Notes: generated from the sequence alone by a model not told the origin. A stretch of DNA of 64,000 bases from Pantoea sp. Brub (GCA_016642085.1 VOQV01000002.1:22282-86281); one strand, 5' to 3'; shown: positions 22,458 through 33,536, counted from the first letter of the stretch. A program made the numbers and translations.

Positions 22458-23243
22458 TTATACATATAAGTTATTCATTAACGCAATGTTAAAACCACCA
22501 TCTACATAAATAATTTCCCCAGTAATACCACTTGCTAAATTAGAACATAAAAAAGCTGATGCATTTCCTATTTCTTCAATAGTTACAATGCGACGAATTG
22601 GAGTATTTTTTTCACAAAAATGTAACATTTTACGAAAATTTGCAATAGCAGAGGATGCTAAGGTACGAACTGGACCAGCAGAAATAGCATTAACACGTAT
22701 TCCATCCGGACCCATTGAATTAGCAATATATTTTACATTAGCTTCTAGTGATGCCTTTACTGATCCCATTATGTTATAATTTGGAATTGCAATTTTAGAT
22801 CCCAAATAAGTTAAAGTTAATAATGCTGAATTTGTATTTAACATTTTACGTGATTCTTTAGCCATGGATATAAAACTATAAGAACCAATTTCATGTGCAA
22901 TATTAAATCCGTGTCTGTTTATATTATTTAAATAATCACCATTTAACTGATCTTTAGGAACAAAACTAATTGCATGAACAAAACCATCAAATTTTGGCCA
23001 AAATTTAGCCAATTCATTGAATAACAATTTTATATTATTATCTTTTGATACATCACAAGGTAAAACAATTTCTGAATTACAATGTTTAGCAACTTCTTGA
23101 ACCCTATTTTTTAGTTTATCGTTTTGATAAGTAAAAGCTAATTCAGCATCTTGTTTATACATTGCTTGTGCAATACCATAGGCTAAAGATAACTTGCTAG
23201 CAATTCCAGTAATTAAAATACGTTTACCACTAAGAAAACCCAT
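22458..23243 (-). CDS. fabI: Enoyl-[acyl-carrier-protein] reductase FabI
   Basis: NADH-dependent last reduction of fatty-acid elongation. The start is the ATG at 23243 ([13 protein letters not shown], as in E. coli), with AAGGA seven bases upstream; the ATG at 23258 would place that ribosome site inside the gene. The 261 residues match E. coli FabI (262). The short-chain-reductase active site Tyr-x6-Lys is in YNIMGSVK. The glycine-rich NAD site is [24 protein letters not shown]-type loop: [12 protein letters not shown]. Confidence 0.97.
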   Translation of the reverse strand: MGFLSGKRILITGIASKLSLAYGIAQAMYKQDAELAFTYQNDKLKNRVQEVAKHCNSEIVLPCDVSKDNNIKLLFNELAKFWPKFDGFVHAISFVPKDQLNGDYLNNINRHGFNIAHEIGSYSFISMAKESRKMLNTNSALLTLTYLGSKIAIPNYNIMGSVKASLEANVKYIANSMGPDGIRVNAISAGPVRTLASSAIANFRKMLHFCEKNTPIRRIVTIEEIGNASAFLCSNLASGITGEIIYVDGGFNIALMNNLYV

Positions 23244-24296
23244 TATTTTATCCTTCATTAATATAAACTATTGTATATTATATTATGTATATATAATAAA
23301 TTGATTTAATGTTTATATCAGATAATGCATATATGTAACATAAATATTAATAACATAATAATTTAAATTATTTAACTCAACTACTACTATAATATATTTA
23401 ATAGAATTTATTAAAATTTTCAATTTATAATTTCATGATATAATAATTGTGTATTTTATGGACAATTTACATTGTTAGTTAACATTATATTTTTAAGTAT
23501 CATATTTTAAGTATTTCAAAAAATATTATATAGTTCTAAAAAATATATAATATTAATTAAAATATTATAAAAATTAAACAAGACAAAGAACATCGCATAG
23601 CAATTGTTCTTAAATAATATAAAGCAATTAATAGATTATATCTGACTTAATAAAAATATCAGTAATAATATAACAGTAATTTTAGTAAATTATTTGTCTA
23701 AGTTTTGAATATAATTAATAGATATATTTAGTTCTCTAGACAATATTGCTATGCATTATATTGATTATTAAAAATGATTATAAATGCAGTAAATTTTAAA
23801 ATAGTATCAAATATGAAACTACAATAATTCAGTAAGTTAACTTTAACATCCAAGTAAATTAATGTACGCATTAACCGTTAAAGACAAAATAATTAATGAC
23901 ATTCAATAATGTTAAAATATCTTGGATATAGTAATGATGTATTCGATTATTTTTAGCTTCAATGTTATCAATTATATAGTGTATATATATAAATTAATTT
24001 AATTAAATTAATTTATAAAAATAAACAAGATAATATTATTATTGATTACAATGTTTAACATATCTATAAAAGAAAATAAATAATAGTTATTACATACATA
24101 AGATTATTTGCAAACTTTAAAAAATAAGACATGATTATTTTTAAGGATCTATGAATGTTAATGACACTAGTATTTAAGATAAATTTTTTAACAAAACACC
24201 TAAATGTTATTAGGTACATAATATATATAATTATTTATAAAATATTATATATATGATAAATATACTTAAATATTTATAGTATTAATATAATTAATA
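23244..24296. other. 1.05-kb gene-free region replacing the E. coli terminus region
   Basis: The flanking genes fabI and fumC are about 320 genes apart in E. coli, spanning the replication terminus, but here only A/T-rich non-coding DNA separates them. No ORF, RNA gene or convincing dif site was recognised. A weak match to the XerD half of dif (AGTTAACATTATAT) lies at 23477-23490, but similar strings are expected by chance at this base composition. Confidence 0.5.
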
Positions 24297-25685
24297 TTAT
24301 CTAATCATATTTTTTGGATTCATCCAAGAATTAAATTCTTTTTCTGTTAAATATCCTAATTCTAATGCAGATTGTTTTAAAGTTAAACCTTCTTTAAAAG
24401 CCTTTTTAGCAATCAACGCTGCTTTATCATATCCAATATGAGTATTTAATACAGTAACTAACATTAATGATTCATTTAAAAAGTGCTGAATACGTTTATA
24501 AACTGGTTTAATTCCACTAACACAATAATAATTAAAACTGTGAATACCCTCTGCCAATATTCTAATAGATTGCAAAAAATTATAAATTATCATTGGACGA
24601 TATACATTTAATTCAAAATTACCTGATAATCCACCGATATTAATTGCTACATCATTACCCATAACTTGACTACAAATCATAGTTATTGATTCGCATTGAG
24701 TAGGATTAACTTTACCTGGCATAATAGAGCTTCCTGGTTCATTTGCTGGAATACTGATTTCTCCTATACCACAGCGTGGACCTGAAGATAACCATCTTAT
24801 ATCATTGGCTATTTTCATTAATGACGTCGCTAAACTTTTTAATGAACCATGAGCATGGACTATAGCATCACAAGTCCCAAGTGATTCAAATTTATTTTTT
24901 GAAGTTATAAATGGATATTTAGTTAATCGAGACAATTCATTTGCTACTAAAGTAGCATATCTTGGATGAGCATTTAATCCAGTACCAACAGCTGTACCAC
25001 CTAAAGCAATTTCAAATAAATAAGACATATTTTCTTCTATGTGTTTAATGTTATTTTCTAACATGGTAACCCAACCAGAAATTTCTTGCCCTAGTGTTAG
25101 TGGTACTGCATCTTGTAAATGTGTACGACCAACCTTAATAATCTTTTGATACATATTAGATTTATTCATTAAAGTATTTTTTAATTCAATCAATTTTGGA
25201 ATTAATTGCTCTTTAATAGAAATAACAGACGCAATATGCATGGCAGTAGGAAATACGTCGTTAGAACTTTGACTTTTATTAACATCATCATTAGGATGAA
25301 CTAAACGTGATAAGCCACGCTCTCCCCCAAGAATTTCACTAGCTCTATTTGCTAATACTTCATTCATATTCATGTTAGTTTGAGTACCAGATCCTGTTTG
25401 CCAAATAACCAATGGAAATTCTTCAATATGCTTGCCATCTATAATTTCATCAGCTGCTTGAATAATTGCATTGGAAATATTTTGTTTTAATATTCCAAGA
25501 TCACAATTTGTTTTTGATGCAGCACGTTTGATTAAAGCTAATGAATATATGAATAGTGCTGGCATTTTTTCTGTAGAAATATTAAAATGTTCAAGTGCAC
25601 GTTGTGTTTGAGCCCCCCATAATTTGTCATTCAATACATTAATAGTTCCCATAGAATCTTTTTCAATACGATAGTTAATTATCAT
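24297..25685 (-). CDS. fumC: Fumarate hydratase class II
   Basis: Iron-independent fumarase converting fumarate to malate. The 462 residues compare with 467 in E. coli FumC. Motifs: the [14 protein letters not shown] and [11 protein letters not shown] substrate loops, the catalytic His in GRTHLQDA and the active-site serine loop [18 protein letters not shown] precedes the ATG. fumA is absent. Together with acnA it shows that at least parts of the TCA cycle operate. Confidence 0.97.
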   Translation of the reverse strand: MIINYRIEKDSMGTINVLNDKLWGAQTQRALEHFNISTEKMPALFIYSLALIKRAASKTNCDLGILKQNISNAIIQAADEIIDGKHIEEFPLVIWQTGSGTQTNMNMNEVLANRASEILGGERGLSRLVHPNDDVNKSQSSNDVFPTAMHIASVISIKEQLIPKLIELKNTLMNKSNMYQKIIKVGRTHLQDAVPLTLGQEISGWVTMLENNIKHIEENMSYLFEIALGGTAVGTGLNAHPRYATLVANELSRLTKYPFITSKNKFESLGTCDAIVHAHGSLKSLATSLMKIANDIRWLSSGPRCGIGEISIPANEPGSSIMPGKVNPTQCESITMICSQVMGNDVAINIGGLSGNFELNVYRPMIIYNFLQSIRILAEGIHSFNYYCVSGIKPVYKRIQHFLNESLMLVTVLNTHIGYDKAALIAKKAFKEGLTLKQSALELGYLTEKEFNSWMNPKNMIR

Positions 25686-25796
25686 GAAATATATCTCCTA
25701 AGAAATATCTAATATGTTACAATATAATTATTTAATAGTTTGTATTTACTTATATTTACTATTATTATAGCGTTGGTGTTTATTTTTTTAAATAAC

Positions 25797-26981
25797 ATGA
25801 TAAAAAAATTAAATAATTCATTACAAATTTATCCTTGGGGTAGTAAAACTGCTTTAACAAAATTATTTCAAATTAAAAATCCTAAACGTTTATCTATAGC
25901 AGAATTATGGATAGGAGCTTATCACAAAAATTCTTCTACTATATATCATAACAATAAAATACAGTCTCTTCGTGAAATTATTCATTCAAATCCTTCTAAA
26001 ATTTTAGGTAATTTAGTAGCTAAACATTTTGGCGAATTACCATTTTTATTTAAAGTTCTATGTGTTGAGAAGCCTTTATCTGTTCAAGTTCATCCTAATA
26101 AAACTATCGCAGAAAAAGGTTTTATACGTGAAAATTTAAATTTAATTCCACAAAATTCCTATAAACGTAATTATCATGATAATAATCATAAACCTGAATT
26201 AGTATATTCTTTGACTTCTTTTCAAGCAATGAACGGTTTTAAAGATTTTTCTCAAATAGTTTCACTATTGGAACCAATTTCTTACATACATCCCAATATT
26301 TCTTTTTTTCAAAAACAACCAAATCAAAAAAATTTATTAAATTTATTTTATGTCCTTTTAAATTTAAAAGGACAGTCTAAAATTTCAACTTTAAATTTAC
26401 TTAAATCAAAAATTAATCATTTAGATGGTGAAACATGGAATACAATAAAAAATATTGCTCATTATTATCCTAATGATAATGCATTATTTTTTCCAATATT
26501 TTTAAATATTATTAATTTAAAACCTAATGAAGCTATGTTTGTTTTTCCCGGTACTCCACATTCATATCTAAAAGGAGTAGCGTTAGAAGTAATGGCAAAT
26601 TCTGACAATGTTTTACGTGCTGGTTTAACATCTAAATATATTAATGTTTTGGAATTTTTAACAAATTTAACATTTACAGATCAATCAATACAAAATATTT
26701 TAATGCGTAGTTTTCAAGTACAAAATGAAATTTGTTTTCCTATTACAGTTAAAGATTTTGATTTTAAAATACACCTCTTAAGCAAGAAACCACAATTAAT
26801 TATTCAAAAAAGTATATCATTATTATTTTGCATTAAAGGAGAAGCTCTTATAGCTAAAAAATGTAAATATTTGAAACTTAAAGCAGGAGAATCTTGTTTT
26901 ATTTCTGCTGATGAAGTATATTTTTATATTAGTGGCATTGGGAAATTAGCAAGAATATTTAATGATATAAACAAATTATAA
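25797..26981 (+). CDS. manA: Mannose-6-phosphate isomerase
   Basis: Zn-dependent interconversion of fructose-6-P and mannose-6-P. I start at the ATG at 25797 (MIKKLNNSLQIYPWGSK), which matches the E. coli MQKLINSVQNYAWGSK start; an upstream in-frame TTG at 25740 would add a hydrophobic 19-residue extension with no family counterpart. 394 residues (E. coli 391). The metal site is visible in VQVHPNK, HKPELV and GTPHSYL. The stop overlaps the rsxA ATG by one base, so it is probably co-transcribed with rsx. Confidence 0.95.
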   Translation: MIKKLNNSLQIYPWGSKTALTKLFQIKNPKRLSIAELWIGAYHKNSSTIYHNNKIQSLREIIHSNPSKILGNLVAKHFGELPFLFKVLCVEKPLSVQVHPNKTIAEKGFIRENLNLIPQNSYKRNYHDNNHKPELVYSLTSFQAMNGFKDFSQIVSLLEPISYIHPNISFFQKQPNQKNLLNLFYVLLNLKGQSKISTLNLLKSKINHLDGETWNTIKNIAHYYPNDNALFFPIFLNIINLKPNEAMFVFPGTPHSYLKGVALEVMANSDNVLRAGLTSKYINVLEFLTNLTFTDQSIQNILMRSFQVQNEICFPITVKDFDFKIHLLSKKPQLIIQKSISLLFCIKGEALIAKKCKYLKLKAGESCFISADEVYFYISGIGKLARIFNDINKL

Positions 26982-27565
26982 TGATAGATTACTTTATTTT
27001 ATTCATTACCACAATGTTAGTTAATAATTTTGGATTAATACAATTTTTAGGTATTTGTCCTATAATAAGTTTATCTAATATTTTAGAAATAAATATTACT
27101 ATAGGATTAACTAATACTATTATAGCTACCTTAGCATCTATCGTTATATGGTTAATAAATAATTTTATATTAGTTCCTTATAATTTAATACATTTACGTA
27201 ATATAACATATATACTTATACTTTTATTTTTTGTAAAATTTATTAAGATCATTATTAATGCAATTAATCCTAATCTATATAAATCTATTGCTGTATTTCT
27301 TCCTTTAATTATTACTAATTGTGCTATATTTAATATATTATTAACAAGTAGTGTTATACCAAAAAAATTTTTTCAATCAATTTTATACAATTTTTCGTCT
27401 TTACTTGGTATATCATTATTAGCAATATTATGTTCAAGTATGCATCAAAAATTAATGATTGCTAATGTACCAAAACCTTTTAAAGGTTATCCAATTATAT
27501 TTATAAATATGGGTATAATGTCCATGGTTTTTGTAGGTTTTATTAATTTAATTAAATATATATGA
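26981..27565 (+). CDS. rsxA: Rsx/Rnf electron-transport subunit A
   Basis: Integral membrane subunit of the Rsx (Rnf-like) complex, 194 residues (E. coli 193), six hydrophobic segments. The two cysteines that in the family coordinate the intramembrane iron-sulfur centre shared with RsxE are kept (FLGICP and IITNCA). ATG overlaps manA by one base and its 3' end overlaps rsxB by four bases (ATGA). The E. coli complex drives reduction of SoxR; Rnf complexes couple NADH and ferredoxin to ion flux. Confidence 0.93.
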   Translation: MIDYFILFITTMLVNNFGLIQFLGICPIISLSNILEINITIGLTNTIIATLASIVIWLINNFILVPYNLIHLRNITYILILLFFVKFIKIIINAINPNLYKSIAVFLPLIITNCAIFNILLTSSVIPKKFFQSILYNFSSLLGISLLAILCSSMHQKLMIANVPKPFKGYPIIFINMGIMSMVFVGFINLIKYI

Positions 27566-27996
27566 AATTATTTTTTATATCTATAACAATGTTAAGTTCA
27601 CTTGTGGTTTTATTAGAATATTTTTTATATTATTTACAGACATTAAATTTTTCTATTTTTAAAAAGATCAATAAATTTATTTTTAAAAATCAATTTACCT
27701 CTTCTATAAATTTCAAAATAATCAATTCATTTAAACGCAAAGTAGTATGGATACAAGAAGATAATTGTATAGGATGTACTAAATGTATCTCAGTATGTCC
27801 AGTGGATGCAATTGTAGGAGCAAGAGGTTGTATACACACAGTATTAAGCAATTTTTGTATAGGATGCAATTTATGTATTAAAATTTGCCCTAGTCATTGT
27901 ATAGAAATTCATTCAACAGACGTAATTGTTAATATTGTAGAGTTAGATAATAAAATTATACCTATAAAGTTAGATGTGGTATATAGTAATGTTTAG
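27562..27996 (+). CDS. rsxB: Rsx subunit B, lacking the N-terminal Fe-S domain
   Basis: Ferredoxin-like subunit, 144 residues against 192 in E. coli. The C-terminal part has two complete [4Fe-4S] motifs: [12 protein letters not shown] and [12 protein letters not shown]. The N-terminal membrane anchor is retained (residues about 1-28). The next segment, which in E. coli carries a further cluster through the CGQCGYPGC region, is replaced by about 35 residues rich in Lys, Phe and Ile with no cysteine. One predicted redox centre is therefore missing. Confidence 0.9.
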   Translation: MKLFFISITMLSSLVVLLEYFLYYLQTLNFSIFKKINKFIFKNQFTSSINFKIINSFKRKVVWIQEDNCIGCTKCISVCPVDAIVGARGCIHTVLSNFCIGCNLCIKICPSHCIEIHSTDVIVNIVELDNKIIPIKLDVVYSNV

Positions 27997-29602
27997 TTTT
28001 TTAAAACAAAAAAATATATTTAATTTTTTTAAAAACAAACGTTCTACAAATAAATTACATAATCAAGATGTTTATTTAAATATATTACCTTTACCTAAAT
28101 ATTTCATTATACCCTTAAAACAACATGTTGGTTATGAAGGTGAAATATGCGTTACTCCTGGTGATATGGTTTTGCGTGGACAGGCATTAACTTTAGGTAA
28201 AAATTATATGTTACCAGTCCATGCTCCTACATCTGGCGTGATAAAAAGTATTAACTATAATTCCATAACAGATAGTTCTAGTACAAAAAAAATGCATATT
28301 TTGTTAATACCTGATCATAAAGATCAGCAATTATCATGTAATTCTTATCCTGATTATAAGAAATATAATCGCATAAAAATAATTGAACATATCAATAATT
28401 TAGGCATTGTTAGTTTAGGAGGTACAGGAATTCCAAGTGCTATTGAACTTACATTAGGATTAAATTATCAAGTAGATGTATTGATTATAAATACTTATGA
28501 TTTTAACTCTCTTTTCATACAAAAAAATATTTATTTATTAATAGAGCAATATGTTTATGATATAATTGAAGGCATAAATATAATTATTTGGTTATTACAG
28601 CCTAATAAAACTGTTCTTATTATCGAAGAAAGTAACATTCAAGCTATTATATTATTTAAAAGAGGATTTTTATATAATAAAAAAATACAAATTAAAATTA
28701 TTTCTGCTAAATATGAATTTTATAATATTAAACAATTTATATATGATACAATCGGTCAAGTAGTACCAGTTAATAAAGAACCTATTGATGTTGGTATATT
28801 CATACAAAACATAAATACTATAAAAATAATCAAAAGGGCTATAATTAATGGAGAACCGTTAACTGAACGAATAATTACAATAATAAATAAAAAAAATACT
28901 TATCAAATATTAAACATACTAATTCGTCTTGGTACTCCAGTTAATCATCTTTTACATCATATAGACAATATTCTAAAATTTAATACAATATCTATAATTG
29001 ATAAAAACATTGTAAAACATCATATCGACTTGTTAAAACAACCATTAACAAAAACTATTAGTTGTATCCTTATATTTGATAGAAATAGATGTATTAATAA
29101 TAAAACAATAATGGCATGTATAAATTGTTCTAAATGTTCTGATATTTGCCCAGTTAAATTATTTCCTCAACAAATATATGCACATATTGAAGCAAATAAT
29201 AATATCAAATTATATAATCATGATATTAATAAGTGTATAGAATGTAGATTTTGTGATTATGTTTGCCCAAGTAATATCGCTTTATCAAAAAGTTTTCATA
29301 GAATAAAAATAAAGTTGCTAGCTATTAATATAGAAAAACAAAGAATAATTAACGTAAAGAAACGTATTCGAATACATAAAAATAGACTGAAAAACATTAT
29401 ACATTTAAACAATTATAAAAATATTCATGTTTTGAATAAAACAATGGATACTGAATTAATAGGTAATCATACAAACAAAATAAAAGATAATTATTTGCAA
29501 AAAGATATAAAAAGTCAAACTAACATAGAACGAAAAATAACTGTACAAGAAGCTATTAATCGTGCTCAATCCAGAAAAACATTATTGCCATACGAAGATT
29601 AA
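27989..29602 (+). CDS. rsxC: Rsx subunit C, flavin/NADH motifs degenerate
   Basis: Peripheral subunit, 537 residues from the ATG at 27989 (MFSFLKQ, as in E. coli); it overlaps rsxB by eight bases. The N-terminal barrel [12 protein letters not shown]...LPVHAPTSG is conserved. Two [4Fe-4S] motifs are complete ([24 protein letters not shown]). The NADH/FMN site typical of RnfC is not: GGAGFP is GGTGIP, the NAAECEPY block is NTYDFNSLF, and the GGPLMG block is missing. The long Ala/Lys/Glu repeat tail of E. coli RsxC (740 aa) is reduced to one [13 protein letters not shown] unit. Confidence 0.92.
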   Translation: MFSFLKQKNIFNFFKNKRSTNKLHNQDVYLNILPLPKYFIIPLKQHVGYEGEICVTPGDMVLRGQALTLGKNYMLPVHAPTSGVIKSINYNSITDSSSTKKMHILLIPDHKDQQLSCNSYPDYKKYNRIKIIEHINNLGIVSLGGTGIPSAIELTLGLNYQVDVLIINTYDFNSLFIQKNIYLLIEQYVYDIIEGINIIIWLLQPNKTVLIIEESNIQAIILFKRGFLYNKKIQIKIISAKYEFYNIKQFIYDTIGQVVPVNKEPIDVGIFIQNINTIKIIKRAIINGEPLTERIITIINKKNTYQILNILIRLGTPVNHLLHHIDNILKFNTISIIDKNIVKHHIDLLKQPLTKTISCILIFDRNRCINNKTIMACINCSKCSDICPVKLFPQQIYAHIEANNNIKLYNHDINKCIECRFCDYVCPSNIALSKSFHRIKIKLLAINIEKQRIINVKKRIRIHKNRLKNIIHLNNYKNIHVLNKTMDTELIGNHTNKIKDNYLQKDIKSQTNIERKITVQEAINRAQSRKTLLPYED

Positions 29603-29609
29603 AAGTTTA

Positions 29610-30635
29610 ATGATATTATATAAGAAATTTATCATTTGTGAAAAAAATAAATTAGATACTAGTAAAATTATGCTATTAGTATTAATTGCGATAATTCCAA
29701 GTTTTATTTTACAAATTTGTTTTTTTGGTTATGGAATATTATTACAAGCAACATTAGCTATTGTTACTGCTTTATTTAGTGAAATAATAGTATTTATATT
29801 AAGAGGAATTAGTATTTTAAAAATTTTACAAGATAATTCATCATTCATCACTGCTATGTTAATAGGTATTAATTTACCACCTTTATCTCCATGGTGGATA
29901 GTATCCATTGGTACTTGTTTTGCAATTATCATAGCTAAACATATATATGGTGGATTAGGTCAAAATTTATTTAATCCAGCTATGGTAGGTTATGCTGCTT
30001 TACTGATTTCTTTTCCTATGCACATGACAAATAACTCATTGATAAAAACATCTGATTATAATAAAATAAATTTATTAGATACAATCAATATAATTTTTTC
30101 AAATAGATCATTACAAAAAGATTTTGAATATCAAAAAAACATAATTAATTATACAAATAAAATAAAATTAATTAACAAATATTCTATTTTAGTGGCATTG
30201 TATAAAAAAATATTTACTAAAAAACATATAAGATTTTTAATGCAATGTAAATGGCAATTGATTAATTTATGTTATTTAATTGCAGGATTATTATTAGTAT
30301 GGAAAGATATTATTAATTATATAATTCCATTTTCAATACTACTATCATTGTTTTTTTTATATACAGTTAAGTGGTTTTTTTTACCTATTGCAATAAATTG
30401 TCCTATAAGCTACTTATTTTCAGGAGCAAATATGTTATGTGCTTTTTTTATAGCTACTGATCCAGTTACTTCAGCAACTACTAACTACGGAAAATTAATT
30501 TATGGTATTTTAATCGGTATATTATTATTTTTTATCCAGAAAAATACATATTATTTTAATGAAGTAGTTTTTTCTATTTTAATAGCCAATATGTTTGTTC
30601 CTTTAATAGATTATTATACTATCAAGAGAAATTAA
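29610..30635 (+). CDS. rsxD: Rsx subunit D, flavinylation site missing
   Basis: Polytopic membrane subunit, 341 residues from the ATG at 29610 (E. coli 352), seven bases after rsxC. Conserved blocks: the FFGYG, LPPLSPWW, IYGGLGQNLFNPAM, FFIATDPVT and ANMFVPLIDYYT segments. In E. coli a threonine in the segment ISQATPL carries covalently bound FMN. The corresponding region here reads KYSILVALYKK, with no Ser/Thr-x-Ala-Thr, so FMN attachment looks impossible. Confidence 0.92.
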   Translation: MILYKKFIICEKNKLDTSKIMLLVLIAIIPSFILQICFFGYGILLQATLAIVTALFSEIIVFILRGISILKILQDNSSFITAMLIGINLPPLSPWWIVSIGTCFAIIIAKHIYGGLGQNLFNPAMVGYAALLISFPMHMTNNSLIKTSDYNKINLLDTINIIFSNRSLQKDFEYQKNIINYTNKIKLINKYSILVALYKKIFTKKHIRFLMQCKWQLINLCYLIAGLLLVWKDIINYIIPFSILLSLFFLYTVKWFFLPIAINCPISYLFSGANMLCAFFIATDPVTSATTNYGKLIYGILIGILLFFIQKNTYYFNEVVFSILIANMFVPLIDYYTIKRN

Positions 30636-30637
30636 TA

Positions 30638-30805
30638 ATGTTATTTTTATTGAAAAAAAATACTTTTATTTTAATAATATATGCATTAATTACTTCTGGA
30701 TTAATTACCATAGTGCATATACATACTACATCTGTAATAAAAGAACAAAAATGTAAATACGGAAAAAAAAATATTAATAATAATTTTTTTAAACAAAGAA
30801 ATTAA
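30638..30805 (+). pseudogene. rsxG: Remnant of rsxG (N-terminal anchor only)
   Basis: A 55-codon ORF in exactly the rsxG position, two bases after the rsxD stop. Its first ~37 residues align with the E. coli RsxG N-terminus (membrane helix followed by Thr-x3-Ile-x-Glu-Gln; here TTSVIKEQ). The remaining ~165 residues of RsxG, including the SGAT-type flavinylation motif, are absent and no further homology exists before rsxE. The residual ORF could still make a membrane peptide, but not a functional RsxG. Confidence 0.8.
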
Positions 30806-30840
30806 TATATATTAATGCAAAACTAATATATATTTTTAAT

Positions 30841-31458
30841 ATGAAAAAAGATTATAATTTATTTTGCATGTTTGGTATTTGTCCTTTAATTATTACAACA
30901 GACACAGTGCTTAAAGCATTCAGTTTAAGTATAATAATTACAATAACTTTGGTATTAAGTAATATTATTATTTCTTCAACTCGTAATTTAATAACTGAAG
31001 ACACAAAAATTACAGTTTACTTAATGACTATCGCATGTATAGTTAGTTGTGAACAAATGTTATTAAATGCTTATATGCATAATGTATATCTTTATTTAAA
31101 AATATATATTCCTTTAATTATTACTAATTGTTTTATTATTCATCATATAGTACAAATAGCATCTAAAAATAATGTTATTAAATCTGTTTTATATGGATTA
31201 TACGCAATGCTAAAAATAACATTCATGATGTTATTTTTAGCATTTATCAGAGAAATTTTTAGTAAAGGAACTATATTAAGTGATATTGAGCAAATATTTG
31301 GTTATTGGTCTCATATTTTTATTATACATATTATTAAATTTTCTTCGCCAATGTTGCTATTTAGTTTAACACCTGGAAGTTTTATTATACTTGCTTTTAT
31401 TCTTGCTGTAAAAAATGCATTTACTTATAAAGTAAAAAATAATAATTTATTGAAATAA
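30841..31458 (+). CDS. rsxE: Rsx/Rnf electron-transport subunit E
   Basis: Membrane partner of RsxA, 205 residues (E. coli 231), shortened at both ends: about 14 residues at the N-terminus and the charged C-terminal tail. The cysteine motifs FGICPL and IITNCF that share the intramembrane metal centre with RsxA are intact, as are the LINAY-like (LLNAYMHN) and REI blocks. Six hydrophobic segments. It follows the rsxG remnant and precedes nth by 23 bp, the E. coli gene order. Confidence 0.92.
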   Translation: MKKDYNLFCMFGICPLIITTDTVLKAFSLSIIITITLVLSNIIISSTRNLITEDTKITVYLMTIACIVSCEQMLLNAYMHNVYLYLKIYIPLIITNCFIIHHIVQIASKNNVIKSVLYGLYAMLKITFMMLFLAFIREIFSKGTILSDIEQIFGYWSHIFIIHIIKFSSPMLLFSLTPGSFIILAFILAVKNAFTYKVKNNNLLK

Positions 31459-31481
31459 AAAAATATCTATAAACATTTAAT

Positions 31482-32135
31482 ATGAATAAAAACAAACGTA
31501 TAAAAATTTTGAATTGTTTTAAACAACAACATCCGTATCCAAATATTGAACTTGATTTCACTTCACCATTTGAGTTACTTATTGCTGTAATGTTATCAGC
31601 TCAATCTACTGATATTAGAGTTAATAAAGTTACAAAAAAATTATATAAGATAGCTAATACTCCTAAAACATTTCTAGAATTAGGAATAGATAACATTAAA
31701 AATTATATTAATACTATAGGAATATACAATATAAAAGCAATTAATATTGTTAGAACTTCTTATATTTTATTAAATTATTATAAAAATAATATTCCTTCAG
31801 ATCGTTATTTACTAGAATCTTTACCTGGTGTAGGGAGAAAAACTGCAAATGTTATATTAAATAACGTTTATAACAAACCTACAATTGCAGTAGATACTCA
31901 CGTTTTTCGCGTATGTAATCGTACTAAATTTTTAGTAAGCAAAAATGTTAAACAACTAGAAGATAAATTAGTAAAAACATTACCAAATATGTTTAAAAAA
32001 AATATAAGCAATTGGATGATTTTACATGGTCGTTATATATGCAAATCTCGTAAACCAAACTGTAATGTATGTATTATTAAACATTTATGTGAATTTCCAG
32101 AAAAAAATAATTTTTTATTGCAAAAATCTACTTAA
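31482..32135 (+). CDS. nth: Endonuclease III (DNA glycosylase/AP lyase)
   Basis: Base-excision repair glycosylase for oxidised pyrimidines. The 217 residues compare with 211 in E. coli. The helix-hairpin-helix LPGVGRKTANVIL contains the catalytic Lys, VDTHVFRV the catalytic Asp, and the C-terminal [4Fe-4S] loop C-x6-C-x2-C-x5-C is complete (CKSRKPNCNVC ending HLC). Last gene of the manA-rsx-nth unit; convergent with tyrS, five bases apart. Confidence 0.97.
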   Translation: MNKNKRIKILNCFKQQHPYPNIELDFTSPFELLIAVMLSAQSTDIRVNKVTKKLYKIANTPKTFLELGIDNIKNYINTIGIYNIKAINIVRTSYILLNYYKNNIPSDRYLLESLPGVGRKTANVILNNVYNKPTIAVDTHVFRVCNRTKFLVSKNVKQLEDKLVKTLPNMFKKNISNWMILHGRYICKSRKPNCNVCIIKHLCEFPEKNNFLLQKST

Positions 32136-32140
32136 TTAGT

Positions 32141-33412
32141 TTATAACCAATCAATCAAACAATGTTTTTTTTTACCTCTACGAATCAATGTATATTTATT
32201 AAAATATTTATCACTTTTTTGAAACTGGTATTTTTGATTTAATTCTTTTTTTCCATTAATATAGATAGCATTTTGACTTATTAAAGTACGTGCTTGACTT
32301 AATGAAGGAGCAAAATTTGCTTTTAGTAATGCTTGTTGTAAATAATTATCAGATTTTTTTAATTTAATAGTTGGCATGCCATCATAAGCAAGTTCTTCAA
32401 AATCCGATTCAGTCATATTATTGAGATCATTAGTAAATAAACAGTTAGTTATATGTTCTGCTGTAATCAAGCCTTTTTCACCATGAATTAAATAAGTTAC
32501 TTTTTGTGCTAAAATTTTTTGTGCTGCTAAATGATCTATAATATTATTATTTTTTAGGTTATTTATCTCTTCAACATTCATAAATGTAAAAATTTTTAAA
32601 AAACGATATACATCTGTATCAGAAGTATTAATCCAAAATTGATAAAATTTATATGGAGTAGTTTTATTGGCATCTAACCATATTGTTTCATTTTCAGTTT
32701 TACCAAATTTAGTACCATCAGATTTAGTGATCAAAGGAACAGTTAAACCAAAAACTTGTTTGTTATTTAGACGACGTGTTAAATCAATACCTGATGTTAT
32801 ATTTCCCCACTGATCGGAACCACCAATTTGTAAAGAAACATTATATTTTTTATTTAAATATGCAAAATCATAACTTTGCAACAAATTATATGAAAATTCA
32901 GTAAAAGATATACCATAATCATCTCTATTTAGACGTTGAATAATAGATTCTTTATTAATCATTTTATTCACAGAAAAATATTTACCTATATCTCTTAAAA
33001 AATCTAATAGATTGATGTTATCAAACCAATCTAAATTATTTAAAATCATGACACTATTGAATTCAGAATTAATATTTAAAAAATTAGCAATTTGTCTTTC
33101 TATTTTGTTACTCCAATATTTTACAATTTTACTTTCATTCAGTTTACGTTCTTTAGATTTAAAACTAGGATCACCTATTAATCCCGTAGCTCCTCCTATT
33201 AATATAATTGGTCTATGTCCAGCATTTTGAAAATGTTTTAAACAAAACAATGGTACTATATGACCTAAATGTAAACTATCTGCAGTAGGATCAAAACCAC
33301 AGTAAAGAGATATTGGTTTTTGTAATAACTTATTTAACAATGATTCTTTATGAGTTAATTGAGTGATTAATTCTCTTTCTTCAAGAATTTTTATAATATT
33401 ACTATTACTCAT
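32141..33412 (-). CDS. tyrS: Tyrosyl-tRNA synthetase
   Basis: Class I synthetase charging tRNA-Tyr. The 423 residues equal the E. coli length (424). The HIGH-type motif is LHLGHIVPL, the KMSKS-type loop KFGKTENE, and the tyrosine-binding block [10 protein letters not shown]; a C-terminal S4-like domain follows. A run of nine A residues (32165-32173 on the minus strand) lies within the last codons (KKKH). No editing domain is expected in this enzyme. Confidence 0.97.
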   Translation of the reverse strand: MSNSNIIKILEERELITQLTHKESLLNKLLQKPISLYCGFDPTADSLHLGHIVPLFCLKHFQNAGHRPIILIGGATGLIGDPSFKSKERKLNESKIVKYWSNKIERQIANFLNINSEFNSVMILNNLDWFDNINLLDFLRDIGKYFSVNKMINKESIIQRLNRDDYGISFTEFSYNLLQSYDFAYLNKKYNVSLQIGGSDQWGNITSGIDLTRRLNNKQVFGLTVPLITKSDGTKFGKTENETIWLDANKTTPYKFYQFWINTSDTDVYRFLKIFTFMNVEEINNLKNNNIIDHLAAQKILAQKVTYLIHGEKGLITAEHITNCLFTNDLNNMTESDFEELAYDGMPTIKLKKSDNYLQQALLKANFAPSLSQARTLISQNAIYINGKKELNQKYQFQKSDKYFNKYTLIRRGKKKHCLIDWL

Positions 33413-33536
33413 TTTAATAATCCAAGTTAATTAACTAAAAAAATACATCTTATCAAGTTACATTTATTTAAAAATGTAATTATCAAATATGTTATATAAA
33501 TATATATCATATTTATATTTTTCAAAAGCAATAAAC

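Noticed and set aside
23471..23492. Another partial dif match in the fabI-fumC spacer
   Set aside because: Only about 14 of 22 positions match, not better than expected in AT-rich DNA; kept only as a remark.
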